Below, one piece after another: positions 15,924 to 30,900 of a stretch of 64,000 bases of DNA (its first letter is position 1; each line of letters begins with the position of its first letter). The notes under the pieces are model-generated. The model was not told the origin of the DNA. It made no database searches and saw only the letters and a program-made list of their open reading frames with translations. The DNA comes from an uncultured Clostridia bacterium (GTDB taxonomy: Bacteria > Bacillota > Clostridia > Christensenellales > UBA1242), in contig CAKVHT010000002.1 of NCBI GenBank assembly GCA_934754375.1, positions 1-64,000 on the forward strand, in the 5' to 3' direction. Position numbers and translations under genes: made by a program.

Positions 15924-18900
15924 TTATTGAATTGTGATTGAGCCACCTTCTCCATTTCTAGATTTCATAACAACTGTAACAGCTTCACTGAATTTTGTTG
16001 AGTATCCGCCATTTTGTTGCAATAGATAGAATGTTTCTCCAGTATTAAATAATTTTTCACTGTAAAACGAGAATTTTTGAGTCTCTATTAATGGATTAGA
16101 AATCAATGCGTCAACCATATCAATAAACGCATTTGAATTACCAAATGTTATGCCTGAAATTTTTCCAAACAATCCAGAATCAAACATATATCTAGTATAG
16201 AATTTTATATCACCACTTATATTACAATATTTGTTATCGTTTATTTGATGATTTTCATCTTTAACTGTCAAGATAACTTCATGAATAGTTTCAACATCAC
16301 AACCTTCTTCGGCAGATAGAGTATATTTGCTGTCAATCCTATACATCACATATTTTGTTGCATTGATTTTGCCTTCGTCGTTAAATCCTTTTGTATAGGT
16401 TCCATTAATATATTCATTGCCGCCTTTTACGTTTATGTCTATTTTAATATACCCGATAGAATCCACCTTCAATCTGTAATAGTCACAAAAATTATATCCG
16501 TCATACTCTAGTTTCTTAAATTCGTCAATAGACATACCTTTAATTGTAGATTTGTAATTTATATCCCCTGTCGATGTATTTACATCATAGATGTCAGCTA
16601 AAGTCATTTTAGTACCATTGTCAAATTCTATTTGATAATCTACCAAACCATCAGAGAAATAGAAAGTCTCTGTTTTTACATCAGGTATCTTCCATTTCTT
16701 GTTACCATTGGTTGTCTTACTCCTATAGTTTGAGGCATATATTTCTTGATTGAAAACGGTCATAACTTTATTATCTGATGTCAACTCGTAACCACCTTCC
16801 CAAAGATAGTATGACACCTGATATTTTACAACACCTGGATGATTTGCATCTGTTTGATACTCATAAGTTTCATTATCTTTTGCATTGCCTGTGAACATTG
16901 AACTATAAGGATTTTTGAAACTATAAGGGTAAATATCCATATCTATGTAACGTTTATCGCTATAAGCGGAATTCACATCATCTAACCCATTTTGGTCATC
17001 TGCTATATAAGAAATTTCATAACACGCTTCTGGAATTTCTGTTATAGATTGTCTATACCTTGTTTGGTATTCAGTTGGCAAGATAATATAATTGTCACCA
17101 TCGTAATAATAATTACCTGCATTGTTTTGAGTGTAAGTTCCGTCAGGATTTTGAACATATCTAGTTTGATAAATCAAATCCAAAACATAATACCCAGATC
17201 CGTTTTTATAGTAGTTTGCTGTTTGATCCTCAATGTACTCGACTTTTTCAAATGTCCTGATAACATAATCGACATTTATTGTTTTGCCAGTGGAGTCATA
17301 ATTTTCATTATACACAAATCTAGCACGTTTACTTGGCATTTTGTTATTACCTGCGACTGCATAATAAGCCCCTTCAAAATAATCATAACCCAAAATCAAT
17401 TTTGATTTCTTTTCTGAAGATAAAGTTGATTTGCTGTAAGACAATGTTTCAGTAACCACAGGAGCAATTGAAGAAGCATTATTTGTCAACTCTACACGAT
17501 TGAGACTATATATACCATTTGAGTATTCAACTTTGTTGCCGTCATCTCTATTTGTTGCAAAACTATATGTTCCTGTTGATGGATTGTATTCGCCATAAAC
17601 ATAAGCATAGTTGTTGAATGTTACATAAGGCATTTCTACACCTAAATTATTCGCATAATATGAAGATTCAATCATATTTGCCTGAATTTCAGTTGTTGTT
17701 GCTGTGAAACTATGTTTCCAATAATAACCTTCGCTATAAACACAAGTTCTTAAGATATCAGTTGAACTTATGTTGCTATCAGCTCCCCACTTGTCTTTTA
17801 ATGTTTGAATTATTGTATCCTGTGAGGTGTCCATACTAAAGAATTCTACCGCGCCATTAGTTTTATTGATAACCATCCAATAATTTGAGTAATAATCCAA
17901 AGGCCTTGAACTTGAATACAAATGATATGGTTGTCCATCAATAACCTTTACTTTGTCAGCAACCGCTTTTGTTTCGTTATCCTTATCCAAACTGATGTCT
18001 CGATAATACATGTTAGATAGGTATCCGACTTCACCCTCAAGGTTTTGGACAATTGTGCCTGTATTGTAATAGGTCATCATTTGTTCTTTTGCAATAACAT
18101 TAACACCATAACCTATTGCGAATGTGATTAAAAGTTTCTTTATTACTGTTGTTTTAAGAAGATTTTTCAAAGCACCTTTCAAGAAAGCTTTTGCAAATTC
18201 TTTTGCCCCCATTTTTGCCCCAATTTTTGCTGTAGCTGCTAGTCCAGCGCCCGCAACACCAGTAGTACCACCAGAAACAATAGAACCAAGCAACCCTATT
18301 ACCATAGCAGCATCTGCTGCAACAAGAAGACTTTGCCAAATTGCAAGTTTTATTCGTGCAGCCTCATCTTGTTTTGTTGCCAAAATACCCTTATAGTCAC
18401 TGCTTCCGAAACCATTAACCTCAAATATTGAACCAGATTCAGCCTGCTTAGACTCCTGATATTTAACTTTATACTCGAAATAAATTTCGTCATACAATTT
18501 TTTGGAACCATATTTTGGGTTCTCTTGATCTGTTATGCTTTCATCAAGATAATAGAAATTTTTAATTGTAATATAAGACTCATTATATCCCTGTTTAAAT
18601 TTAGTATCCGGTTTCACAATATTGCCATTCTCATTATGGAAGATTTGTCCCCAACCAAATTTGGTATAGATTGTTGGAACATTTTCATAATCTTCATAAA
18701 TAGTGTACAGAATTTGACCTTTTTCGTCCTTTGTATAGCCAGAGCCTTCTTCTGTTACAGATTTAACAGCATTAATCTTGCTTGCGTCATAAATTGATGC
18801 AATAGAATCCCATTCTGCACCATTATTCTTTTCCATTGGAATAAATCTTTGCATTGACTTAAATCCAGTGTAACTTATATGCCAACCTGGGTGTGTATAA

Positions 18901-21900
18901 TATAATTTTCCATCTGAAGCCTTAATCTTATCGCTGTATAATGGATTGTGATCCAAATTATTAGTATTTTGCGATGGTGAAATCTCAAATTTATCTTTGT
19001 TTACATATCTTGCAATAGCATAAATTGTAACAGTGTTGTTTGTGCTGTCAGTAACTGCTTTGTATGTAGCGCCACCGTTATCGTAGTTCTGATTTTCAAT
19101 TGTGTTGATTGTAAATGCCTTGTTGTGTTTACCTTTAACTGTGATTGTTTCTCCACTTGTTGAAGTTACTTTAAGCATACCAACAAGACCACCAACATTT
19201 GTTACTGCGTCGCCTGAGAATTTGACATTTGTTGCATCTACATTATAAGTTGTTTCACTGCCAACGGTTGTTACACCATTCATGTTACCTTCGAGCCTAC
19301 CAACCAAACCACCGATATAGTATGAATTACCTGTGAAAATTGTAATATTTTCGTTTGTCGTTAAAGCATTGATATTTTCAACCACCTTACCAAACACACC
19401 GCCAACATACATACCTGAACCTGTAGGTTGAACAGACACATTGAAGTTTGGTTTGTATTCAAATTCAAAGTTTGATGTTTGGCTATCTGATTTAAAGCAA
19501 CCAATTGCACCACCGATATTGTATGCACCACTAACTGAAGTTTCTGCATCAAGCACTGGCAATTCAATATTTAATTTGTCACCAGAAATTACTCTATAAT
19601 AACCATAATGCAAACCGACATTCACACCCAAAGGTGCATTAATTGTCACATTAATATGGTTAGTTGAAATGCTTCGGTTATCTTCAGAGCCATACAATGC
19701 AGTTTTGGTGCTTGTTGTACCAATCAAACCACCAACACCAGATTTGATATCATTAAATTGAACATTGCCTTTTTTAGATGCTTCATCACTCAAACTCAAA
19801 TCAAGGAAATTGATTTCATTTTTTGCTGATGCTGTCACTTTTGCAAACATAAAGTTGCTAACTGTTGAAATCACATTTGAACCTTGGTTTTTAACACGTC
19901 CTTCATTAAAGCCGTAAGAATTAATGCTTGCAGTTTCGCCTTCATTCACTGTTTCAATTTTAGCCTTCACTATGCTATCTTCAATCCTTACTGTGTTAGC
20001 TTCTGTTGAGCCAATCAAACCACCAATGCTTGTTGGAAGCACATAGTATGAATCAAGGATTTCTGTACCATCAAATCGTTCAACATTAATTAAATTGAAG
20101 AATAAAATACCTTTTACATTTGCTTTTTCGTTTGTTGCATCGCTGTTTAATACACTGTTGTTTGTGACAACCGCACCATTTGCAGTAAGTCCAACAAGAC
20201 CACCAACATTTGTGTTGCCTCTGACATCAGCCAAAACATCAACACCCCTAATTTGAGCATTTTCTGCAAGATAACCAACCGCACCACCAACATTGATTGT
20301 GCCGATGATTTTGTATCCTCCAACCAAACTTGTGCCGTAGCAAATGCTATCTTCGGTTAAACTTTCATAATCAGTGATAAGTTCATATTTATTGATTGCT
20401 TCGTTGAAAGTGTAATACTTAACGTTTTCGCCAATGTAAAGATCTTTAACTGAATAACTATTGAACCCAACAAAGCCAGTTGCATAACCAACCAAACCAC
20501 CAACAGATTGATAACCTTTAATGTTTGCTTGGTTTTCACAGCCTATAACAAATGAGCCTGCACCAGACATACCTGCAATACCACCAACATTGATTGGTTT
20601 TGTGCTGATAGTTATGTCTTCTTTTTCTGTTTCCTTGCCTGTTGTAAAGGTGTTATAAGTTAATTCGTTATCATTATTATCTCTTTCGTTATCAAACAGA
20701 TCTTGAACAATGATATCTGCCTTATTGATTGCACCAACAATTCTTCCGTCTGTGTAACCAACAATACCGCCTATGTTTTTAAACAAACCGCTTCCGTCTT
20801 TATATAGACCTCTATCAAAAGTGATTTTATTAAAGTTGATAAAGCCATTGATTTCGCAATTTGCGCTTGCTTTACCAATCAAACCGCCCCAGTTGCCACC
20901 GTTTGTGACAAGAGTTGTAGATTTGATTGTTGCAAATGAATTTTTGTCTGCACCAGTTCCATCTCCTAAACCAGACATGAAACTCCAACCATCAATTGAT
21001 GTGCACTCAATTGGAGCATCAGCAAAACCAATTGCACCACCAACATTGTAACTCCCTTGCAATGTGATGTTCCTTGGTTTTGGTATACCAATTGTTCCGC
21101 CTTTATAATAACCTATCAATCCACCAATATTGAATGAACTGCCTGTAACAATCAATGTTGGTTGGAAATATGTTAAAGCATCTTTTTCAACGGTGATTCC
21201 ACCTTTATCTGTAGTTGATAAATTACCAACCAAACTGCCAAAGCCTTGTGTTGTTTCATTTACTTGTGCTGCAGTTGTTGCTTGAATGATTAATTGGCTT
21301 CTTAATTCCAATTTGCCATTGAAATTCAATTTGCCTGAGCCAGTTATTTTGCCTGCCAATAAACCAAAGAATCTATTGTCACCATTAACAAAAGCAATAA
21401 CAATACTTTGATCTTCAATTGTACATTGATTGATAGTTATTGTGTTGTTTACCACACCAACAAAACCGCCAAATTGATTTGCCATAAATGTGTCGTTTTC
21501 AAATTTTACATGGAAATTTGAAACTGCCACACCATTTGTTGATTCGCTTGCAACTTCGCCAATCAAACCACCAAATACATCATAACTTGCTGAAGTGATA
21601 AATAATGTTGTTTTACCTTTTGATTCAATTGTTCCGTTTTCAACACTACCAACCAAACCACCTGTTGTGGTATGATCTTCGGTTGATGCAACACCATTAT
21701 CAAACTCATTTGTAATATGAATTTCTTCATCATAGATTGAAATTGTGCCCGCAATCATTTTTGATAAAACAAAGCCATAATTACCTGAATGTGTTGCAAT
21801 CAATTTTGACATGCCAGAACTATATTGAGTTGTACCAATAGTGTCAACACCTTTAACTGTATTTTCATCAACAAAATCGCCAATTTGGATTGAACCTGCA

Positions 21901-24900
21901 CGCATTGTTCCAAACAAAATTGAGACATCTGTGCCAGATACTGTTAAATCACCAACATCAACGTTTGTAACAAGAACTGTGCCATTAACTTCAACACCAA
22001 GTGCACCTGAACCGCTCATCCTTTCAAATAAGCCTTCAAACTTGATGTTGTTGTAAACTGCATTTTTAATATTTGTGAACAAACCATTTACTGAAAGGTT
22101 TGAAATTGAATATGATTTAACTTTATTTGCACTGTCAAGATAACCTGCATCTATTGTTCCAGTAAACCCATTTGTTGAAGCAGCAAAGCCCAATGTTTCA
22201 TCATTTACACCAACTGCATACCAGTTCACTGTGTCAACTTTGTTATGTTGTTCATAGATTCCACCGTCAATCTTGCGTGTGATTTTATAATATCTGTTTG
22301 CTCCAGTGTCGTTTGCTATCACACCTTGAATTGAATTTAACACACCCAAGTGTGGCACTTCAAACCAATCATCGGTGTTGTTCAAACCACGTCCAGTTTG
22401 ACGTGAATATTGTGTTACAAATGCTTTGTTTAAACTACCCTCAATCACACTTGTGTATTGATTGAAATCATAAATAGGATAGTTGTAGTTGTAACCAAAC
22501 ATTGAACCGTCAGTCAAATCTAATTTTTTGCCTGAAATTGCTGTGTGCCAATTACCATCAAGATTTGTTGCATTCATCAAATCAAATGTTGAACTCACTG
22601 TTAAGTTGGTTTTATTCAAATCTGCTTGATCAATGCCCGCATCTGAAGGTGTTGCAAGTTTATCAATAATATTGTTGCCACCATTATTTAAGTCCACACC
22701 CACGAATGAGGAGAAATTGATCTTGTCTATATTACCTGCTGAATAACAATTATAAATATACGCATCGGACGACACATTTTCAGCAAATGCGTAGCCATAT
22801 TTACTATTATTTTTAACTGTAATTGAACCAGTAAAATAGCTTGATACGATCGTTGCATTATTGTTGAGAGCAATTGCACCAGTTTGATTTTGTGTTGTTG
22901 TATCTGCTGAATTGAAGCAGTAAGAAATCAAACCGTTGTTATCATTAACAATCAAACCTGTACCTTTACCATCAGCAGATGTATTTGCAACACTGTTAAT
23001 TGAACCAATGATTGAACAATTAAAGATTGTGCCAAAGTTTACATTTACCAATGGTCTTGTTACATCAAAGTTTTCATATTTAATATGAATATTTGAAATT
23101 GCAGAATTACCATTTGATGACGAACTATCGCCCAAATTGTTAATATAGAACGCATTCCCAGTTTTTATAACATTGCCATTGCCAACCGCAATACCTGTAA
23201 ATGTGTTTGCAATGTTAAAGTTGTCGCCAACCAAATAATACATAACTTGGTCAGAACCGGTATAAACACGTTTAGGATTTGCCACCAAACCACTCTTATA
23301 ATCATCAGTTGCATTTTCAAAAATTTCAAACTGACGCATACTTGTGCGCATGCTTGTAATATAAGGAACATTAGATGTGTTTGAAGCAGTGTTTGACCAT
23401 ACACCAGACTCTAACACTTTGGTTTGATAACTCATTGAGTTAATAAGTGTGCCTGCAGATAAGTTTGTGCCCAACATTGTGTCTTCTGGTTGAAGAGCCA
23501 TGTCAGTTGAGTAGAACAAATCAGATGTTAAACTGTTTTTATCTGCATTTGTTTGATAGAAGTTGCTTGTGCTAGCTTCTCCCACAAACATATTGTAATT
23601 TGAACTTTGCCCAACTTTTGTTGAATTTATAAAGCCAAACAAAGCCCCCATCTTCCTAAATGTTGTTGTGTTATTTGCTGATGGCAAAACTTGTGTGATG
23701 GTTTCGCCCTTCAAGCCGTTTGCTAGTATTGATGATAGGCTGAATGAATAACTGCCTGTTGCCAGCACAACATTTTCAGTCGAACCTGCCAAGCCACCAA
23801 TATAATAGTTTACGTTGCCTTCAGCTGAAGGTGTTATTTTGCCCAAATTGATTGAGTTTGACAAAATCAAACTGCCATCAACACGTCCAACCAAACCACC
23901 GATGTAAGCCGTTTCAGTTTCTTCACTTTGAAGCTTGCCAAATTTTGAAGAAATATCAACACTTGATACTATTTGATCTAAATTAATTTTGGTTTTGCCT
24001 GTTGATTTATAAGCATAGCCAATTGTTCCACCAACATTGGCATTGCCAACTGTTGATATTGAACCAGTGAACAAACATTGCTCAATATAAACATTGTTGA
24101 CTGTTTCAACAAGTGCAATGCCTGCAGAAGCTGTTGTTGAACTTGCTGAACTTACTGTTGAAATGATATTTGAACTTACATCGCAATTTACAATTTTTCT
24201 GCCTGTATCTTCAGCACTTAACAAATATTTGCCAACAAGCCCTGCAAGATATAGGTTTGCATTTTTATTGCTTATGCCTGATTGTTCACTAACTTTGATA
24301 GTATGGAATGAAACATTGTCTTCAACATTACAATCTTCAACCACACCAATCATACCAGAAGCATACATTGAAACACTTACTGAATTTGTGAAATTGTTTA
24401 ATACGATATTGAGATCAATATTTTTGCTTACAACTGAACTTGTTAAACTGCCAATGCTATTGCCTGAAACAGCTGTCATTTTAAGTGCACCAGCAAGCAA
24501 ACCGACATCAAGTTGTTTGTTGCCACTTACTTTGAAATTAAACGATGTGTTTTGCAACGTACCAACTGAACTGTTGATAATGCTCATTGTGTTTTCAATG
24601 TCTTCAATATCAGTATTACCATAACCAACCAGACCGCCGACAAAGTTCTCTGTTTTTGTGCTGTTTGTTAAATCTATATCAGCACTTACTTGTCCAGAGA
24701 ATGATGAATTTAAGATGTTTGTGCCCAAAGCAGTTGTTATCAAGCCTGCAAATCCAGTGATTGAACTATATTGAACAGACTCATCTCTGCCTGCATGTGC
24801 AAACAATTCAACAGCATCTGTTTCTGTGCGGTTAATTCTGCCAACAGTAACCATAATTGCACTGATTTTTGATTTTTCATCGTTGCCACTAAAACCTGCA

Positions 24901-27900
24901 AAGTTTTTAATTTTAACTTTGTTACCTTCGCCACCAACACCATATTTTTTCCAAGAAAATTCTATATTCCTAAATGTTGCATTGCTTGTTGCCCTGAACA
25001 AGCCCGCATCGGCATTATTTGGTGCTTTAACATTGAGGTTATACACAATAGGTGTTGAACCATCAGATTTTTCGCCAATCAATACACCAGAGAACTCAAA
25101 GTCAAACACAAAGTTTTCTCCACCTTTGTAGTTTGACATATTTACATCATCAGTGATTTTGAAACTTCCTGTTGGATTGTTTTTGATTTTTTCAAAGTCT
25201 TGAGCATCTTTGATGATTTCATAGTTTTCATCGCGTTGGTCTGTTAAAAGTGGGAAATATCTGCTGTGAGTATCCAAATTCCAATATTTTGTATCCCAAA
25301 TTGAGAAGATTGAATTGTATGTTGAAAGTTGCACTTCTGGCACTTCCAAATTATACAAATTTCTCATGCTTTTGATTGTTAAACCAGCAATATTTGAGTT
25401 GGCAACAATCAAATCACTGTAAGCAATTTCGCCAACATAAACTTGTGAAATTACATGATTTGCAACTCTATCTTCGCCAATAAAGTTGTTTAATTTTACG
25501 TCTATTGTAATATTTTGATTTTCAAGATTTTGTTTGAATGTTTTATAAGCTTCATTTTCAAGCAAAATTGTTGAGAATGTGTAGTTTTGACTGTTGCCAG
25601 TTTTTGCACCCAAGTTTGTGTAAACCTGACCGAATGTTGCACTGCTTGCATCTTCAGCAATGCCAATCAAACCGCCAATTGTTTTGACAGTTTCCATATT
25701 GCCTTCAAAATTGATGAAAGGCACAGCATAGTTGAAGTTGTTATTTGAAAGTACATCTACACCAATCAAACCACCTATGTTTTTGCCAGCATAGAAACTT
25801 GCTTTGCTATAACATGAGAAGATTGAACTGCCAACACTGATACCAATCAAACCTCCACCATAGGTGTAAGATTCAATCAATCCAGCATTGCCAATATTTT
25901 CTTTATCCAAAGGTTTTGACATGTCAAGCACGTATTTTGCAAGAGTGCTGTCATATTTAAATTGAGCTTCGTCAGTATCTAAAGCACTGACTTTAGATGC
26001 CTCCATAGTTGCACCAATGCTTGCACCATACAAACCGCCAGCAGAATATTGCCCGTCAATGCGGTTAGATGAGCCAACATTGAATGATACACGCACCGAT
26101 TTTACGGATTTGCCAACGTAACCGGCAACACCACCAGCATAGTCTGCGGTTATTTTTAAATTATCGTTGACATCTACTGCGTTATCGTTGATGTAAATGT
26201 ATGACAAGTTATATCCTTCGCCACCGCTTGAATATGAACGAGTTGTAACATCAATTACACCTGCAATTCCACCAGCATAGGACACTGTTTGAGCATAACT
26301 ATTATTTGCGCTGTTTGCATTTTTAGTTGATGAATAAAGTTCAGTTGTGCCAGACAAAATTGTTGACACACTCAAATTTGAAGAAATACCATAAATCAAA
26401 CTTTGACCGTCAATCAAGCCTGCCAAGCCACCAACCATATTTGCACCCTGAATTGTTGTGTTAACACCATCAAGGCTAATGTTGATTATGACAGAATCTG
26501 TTATTTTACCTGCCAAGCCACCAGAATATATTGAGTTTGCAGTACTAAAATTGCCTGATGAGAAATGCAAATTCAAGTTTTTGATATAAGCACGATTGAT
26601 TTTTGCAAACAAACCAACCATTTCTTCTTTATCTTCGCCAACATCAAGATAGATATTGTTGATTGCCATACCGTTGCCGTCCAAGCTTGAGTAAGTTGTG
26701 TCGTTGGTATTGTTTTTGCTACCCAAAGTGAATTGTCTGCGTGTTGCAATTGCTGCTTTGTCGCTTGCAAAATCAATATCAGCAATCAATCTAACATATC
26801 CTGCAAAATTGTTTGATGTTCCATAGTTTGTGAACACATCATTAAACTCTTGAACCGAACTTATAATTTCAGGATTGTTTTTACTGCCAAGGCTGAATTT
26901 TGTTGCATAAGTATATTTACTTGTGCTATCTGCGTTGTCAGTATTGTTGCTTTCATATCTAAATGAATATGCAACATTATTTGCAATTGTAAGTTCTGGC
27001 AATTTAACAGCATTGCCACGATTATCATAGAATGACCAAATGCCTTGGTCACGGTCGTTTTTGCTGTTACTCAACACAAATACAAAATTAACTAAATTGT
27101 TTGTGTCTGCAAAATTTGTTGCATTCAAACCTGTTGCGGTTGGTTTTCCGTCAGTTTCTGCAACAACAAATTGTTGTTTATTTGTGTCTTTATACCAATA
27201 GCAATTTTCCAATTCCCCATTTGAAAGTGAGCCAGTTGTGTCTGCCCCAACAAACGGTTGTTCAGGTGTGATTTGCAAAGTTGTATCGCTGTTTGCATTT
27301 GCAAATGTGCAGGCTGAATAACATTGACTGACTTTTGCGCCTGAATTGTTGCGGAACACAAAACCTGCCATAAACGCAGATTTTGAAACAAGTTCAATAT
27401 TTGCAAAACTGTTATTGATATTTGCACCAGACATATTGTCGTAAACAAATCCGGCGATATTACCATCTGCATGTGCTTCAATTTTTGCACCTGTTGAGAA
27501 TGGATTTTCGTTTGTTATTGTTGTTTCAATGCCTTTTACATAACTATACGATATTTTGCCAGAGTTTTCAGCAACAAAACCTGCAAGTTTTGAATCACTG
27601 TTTGTTGAATATGTGTACAAACTTGTGTTTGCAACATACGAACTTGATATGGCACTGTTGCTTGAGTTGATGCCAACAAAACCACCTGTTATAGATTTAA
27701 ACCCTTGACCTTGATTTAATGTGCGGTTGCCCAACACAAAGTTTAGAGGTTTAAAGTACTCTGTGTAACTTGTTTGAGAGTTGTCATTTGCAATAATTTT
27801 GGTAAATTCACTTGTGCCAACACGGCTGTTTGTGATTGTGCCGTTATTCACACCAACCAAACCACCAAATGTAATGCTTGTTTCAGCATTATTGTTTATC

Positions 27901-30900
27901 AAGATATTAACAACTTTTGTGCTTGAACTGCTTGCGTTTATCACATCGCAGTTGTAAATCAAGCCATTGTTTACCGCTGCCAAACCACCAAACACCACAT
28001 TATTTAAGTTTTCATAAGCAAGCACCAATTGTCCATTTTGACTTGCATTGAATTGTGAATAATCCACAACCAAATTGTAAAGCAATGTATTTTCACTTAC
28101 TGTTGCAAACAATCCGTAATATCCAGCATTTTCAGAAGCATCGTTTGACACAACAAAGTTTTTGATAATAATCTTTTTGTTGTTGCCATCCAAACTTGCA
28201 ATAGCGGTTGAAATTGGTTTTGCAATTTCAACAACAATATCATTTGTAAGCACATAGTTTTGCCCTTCACCTAATATGCAATTGCCGTCAGCATCAAACA
28301 TTTGGTCTGCCTGGCTGATTGCAAAAGCATCTTGGCGAGTTGTTGCTGTGTAGAAATTCATATCAAAATTGATTGTCAAAACATGTGGCAACATTGTTGT
28401 GTCTTGACTGCCAAACACTAGTTTGCAAACCCCAGTTGTTTCGTCATAAGCATAATTATAGTTTATTTTGAATTGCACTGAAGTTTTAAATTTGCCTTTT
28501 GCTTTTATGCGCAAATTTGTAATGGCTTCACTGCCTGAACCATAGTTTGTTGTGAACACTTCAAAATAATCATTTTCAACATCAAAACTGCTTGTTATGC
28601 CAGAGTCATCAACTTTATATGTAAACATCGACATCAGTTTTTGGAACACTTTTGTTTTAAGTTGTTCTTCTGTCAGTGTTTGATTTTCCGCTGATGCCAA
28701 AATTTGATTTTTGATATTTGATAAAATGACGTTATAAATTTCATTTGAGAAATCTATATTGTTATCATTTGTTGCAAAATCAAATGTCAAATCACGTGCT
28801 TGATTGATTGCCAAATTTAATGTTGAGCCAAAATCAAATGATGTGTTATCTTTGTTCAAGATATAATCAGTTGGGAAGAAATTGATTGAACTATCTTCTG
28901 TTTTGATTTCCGTGTTAGAAATCAAGCTCATACCAACCACAACTTTGAATGGTTTTGAAAGGCTGTTTCTCAATGCAAGTTGCAATCTCATTGAATATGA
29001 ACCGTCTGAATTCGCTTTAAGTTCACTATATTTATCCAACCATTGATAATCAACATCAAGGCCAAGAGAATTGCCTTTCAAATCAGTGATATTTACCACT
29101 GGGTTTGCATTAAATTGGTAGCCGTAAATTTTCAATGTTACGATATTATTTGTTGTGTTTTGTTGAATCAAATATCCTTGAGTATCTTCGCCATTAACCT
29201 TTGCTGTGATTTTGTAATCTTCATCATAAGACAAATCCACACCAGGCAAATAATCTGTTACCAAAGATTTTGTTTTAACAATATGAGTATCGTCAGCATT
29301 TGTAACATCTAATGTTAAGCGGATTTCATCAGCCAAACCACTAAACTTTTTATCCAACACAACATGAACATATATTGTGCCATCAAATGTGTAACTTACC
29401 CCATCAGTTGTTGCACTGGCAAGTTCTAAATAAACTCCCATGCCGTCTTCAGTTTGTGCGCAACTTGGGCTGATGCTGATATACTTGCCAAGCCCAGTGT
29501 GATAAACAATTTGTTCAAATCTAATTTTTACTTTTTCGTTAAGGCTTGGGACATAAAGTTCACTGCTCTTCAAAGAAACCTGTTTTATATGCGCATAACT
29601 TGGTTGCATACGGACTGTCAACACCCCACCATTTCCACCTGGAGTAATGTTGGCTGTTTCAACTTGACTTGAAGTGATTAAGTAAGTGTAATTGCCCATT
29701 GCTTCAGCAGATGATGCTGCATAGTTGTTTATTACGACACTGCTTGAAAGTGTTGAAGGCCTTATTGTCAATTGAACAGTTGTTCCGCCGTCAATTGATG
29801 GGTTTGTTTTTGCGTATATTTTTATTGCAAAACTGATTTCACTTGTCAAATATCTGGTGTTGTAACTGTTTTTAAGTTGCATTGCGATGTTGTATGTGTA
29901 AGTTTTGTTAGTTTCATTAAAGTTGTTGAACACTTCAATATCAAACAATTCTGGTATTGTTGTTTTGCCTGATTGTTTAAGCAATCTTGAATATTCATCA
30001 GTGCCGTCAATCACACTGAAATTCATAATCAAACTGTCATGGTTTTCTTCATCAAATTCAACAATATTGTTTGTTGAAACCGGCTTTACAAATGCGTCAA
30101 CTTCTGGATTTTCACTGTCAACATAACCAGTTGTCAAAGTTGCAGTAACAACATAAGATTCACTTGATTCACCTTCCAAATGATCAGTGCTAAATTCAAG
30201 AGCGGTTGCCGTTTCACTGATATTTACATTTATTTGTTTTGTTGCCAATGTTAAATATTGATCAACCCCGTCTTGTTGAGGATAAATTTCTGTGCCAAAG
30301 AATTTTGTTAAATTGAATTTGGTTGTGAATATTATTGTTTCAGTTTTTGTTCCACTGATTTCTGTATCTGTGCTGTTCAAAACAAATCTGTTAAACAAAT
30401 TTGGATTTTTGCTGATTGTCAATACTGATGATTCAGCATCTTGAATTGTTGCCAAGATTTCCACAAATTCACTTATGTTATCAACATCAAAAAGTGACTT
30501 ATAGTTTGTTGAATCGTTTTGTCTTGTGTTGATTGTGTCAAGGTCAATTTCCAAGTTTTGCACACCTTTGTAAGTTGAAAGCTGATAGGTTGTGTTGCCT
30601 GTACCAACTGCTTGAAGGTTGTCCGCTTCAAGCACAATGTCGCTATACCAATTTTGTGTGTAAATCAAGAAATAGTCACAAGCATCTGGATTGAACAAAG
30701 AATATGCTTTAATCAAAATATAATCTTGATTTGATGTGCCTTTAAAATAAATTTCGTTGTTATTTACAATAGACGCATAATCTGCACCTTTAATTATCTT
30801 ATACACAATTGCACCAATGGTGTTTAGGCTATTTGGCACTTTTGTCAAATTAACCAAATCATCAATTATATGTGTATTTAAATTAATATTATTAAGAGGA

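Noticed and set aside
16992..17405. Plus-strand frame of 137 codons with hydrophobic character
   Set aside because: Antisense to the Tyr-rich C-terminal region of the giant protein; the hydrophobicity results from complementary codons.
24094..24624. Plus-strand frame of 176 codons inside the giant gene
   Set aside because: It is antisense to GLUG repeats, low in complexity, and has no ribosome site; the giant frame explains the sequence.
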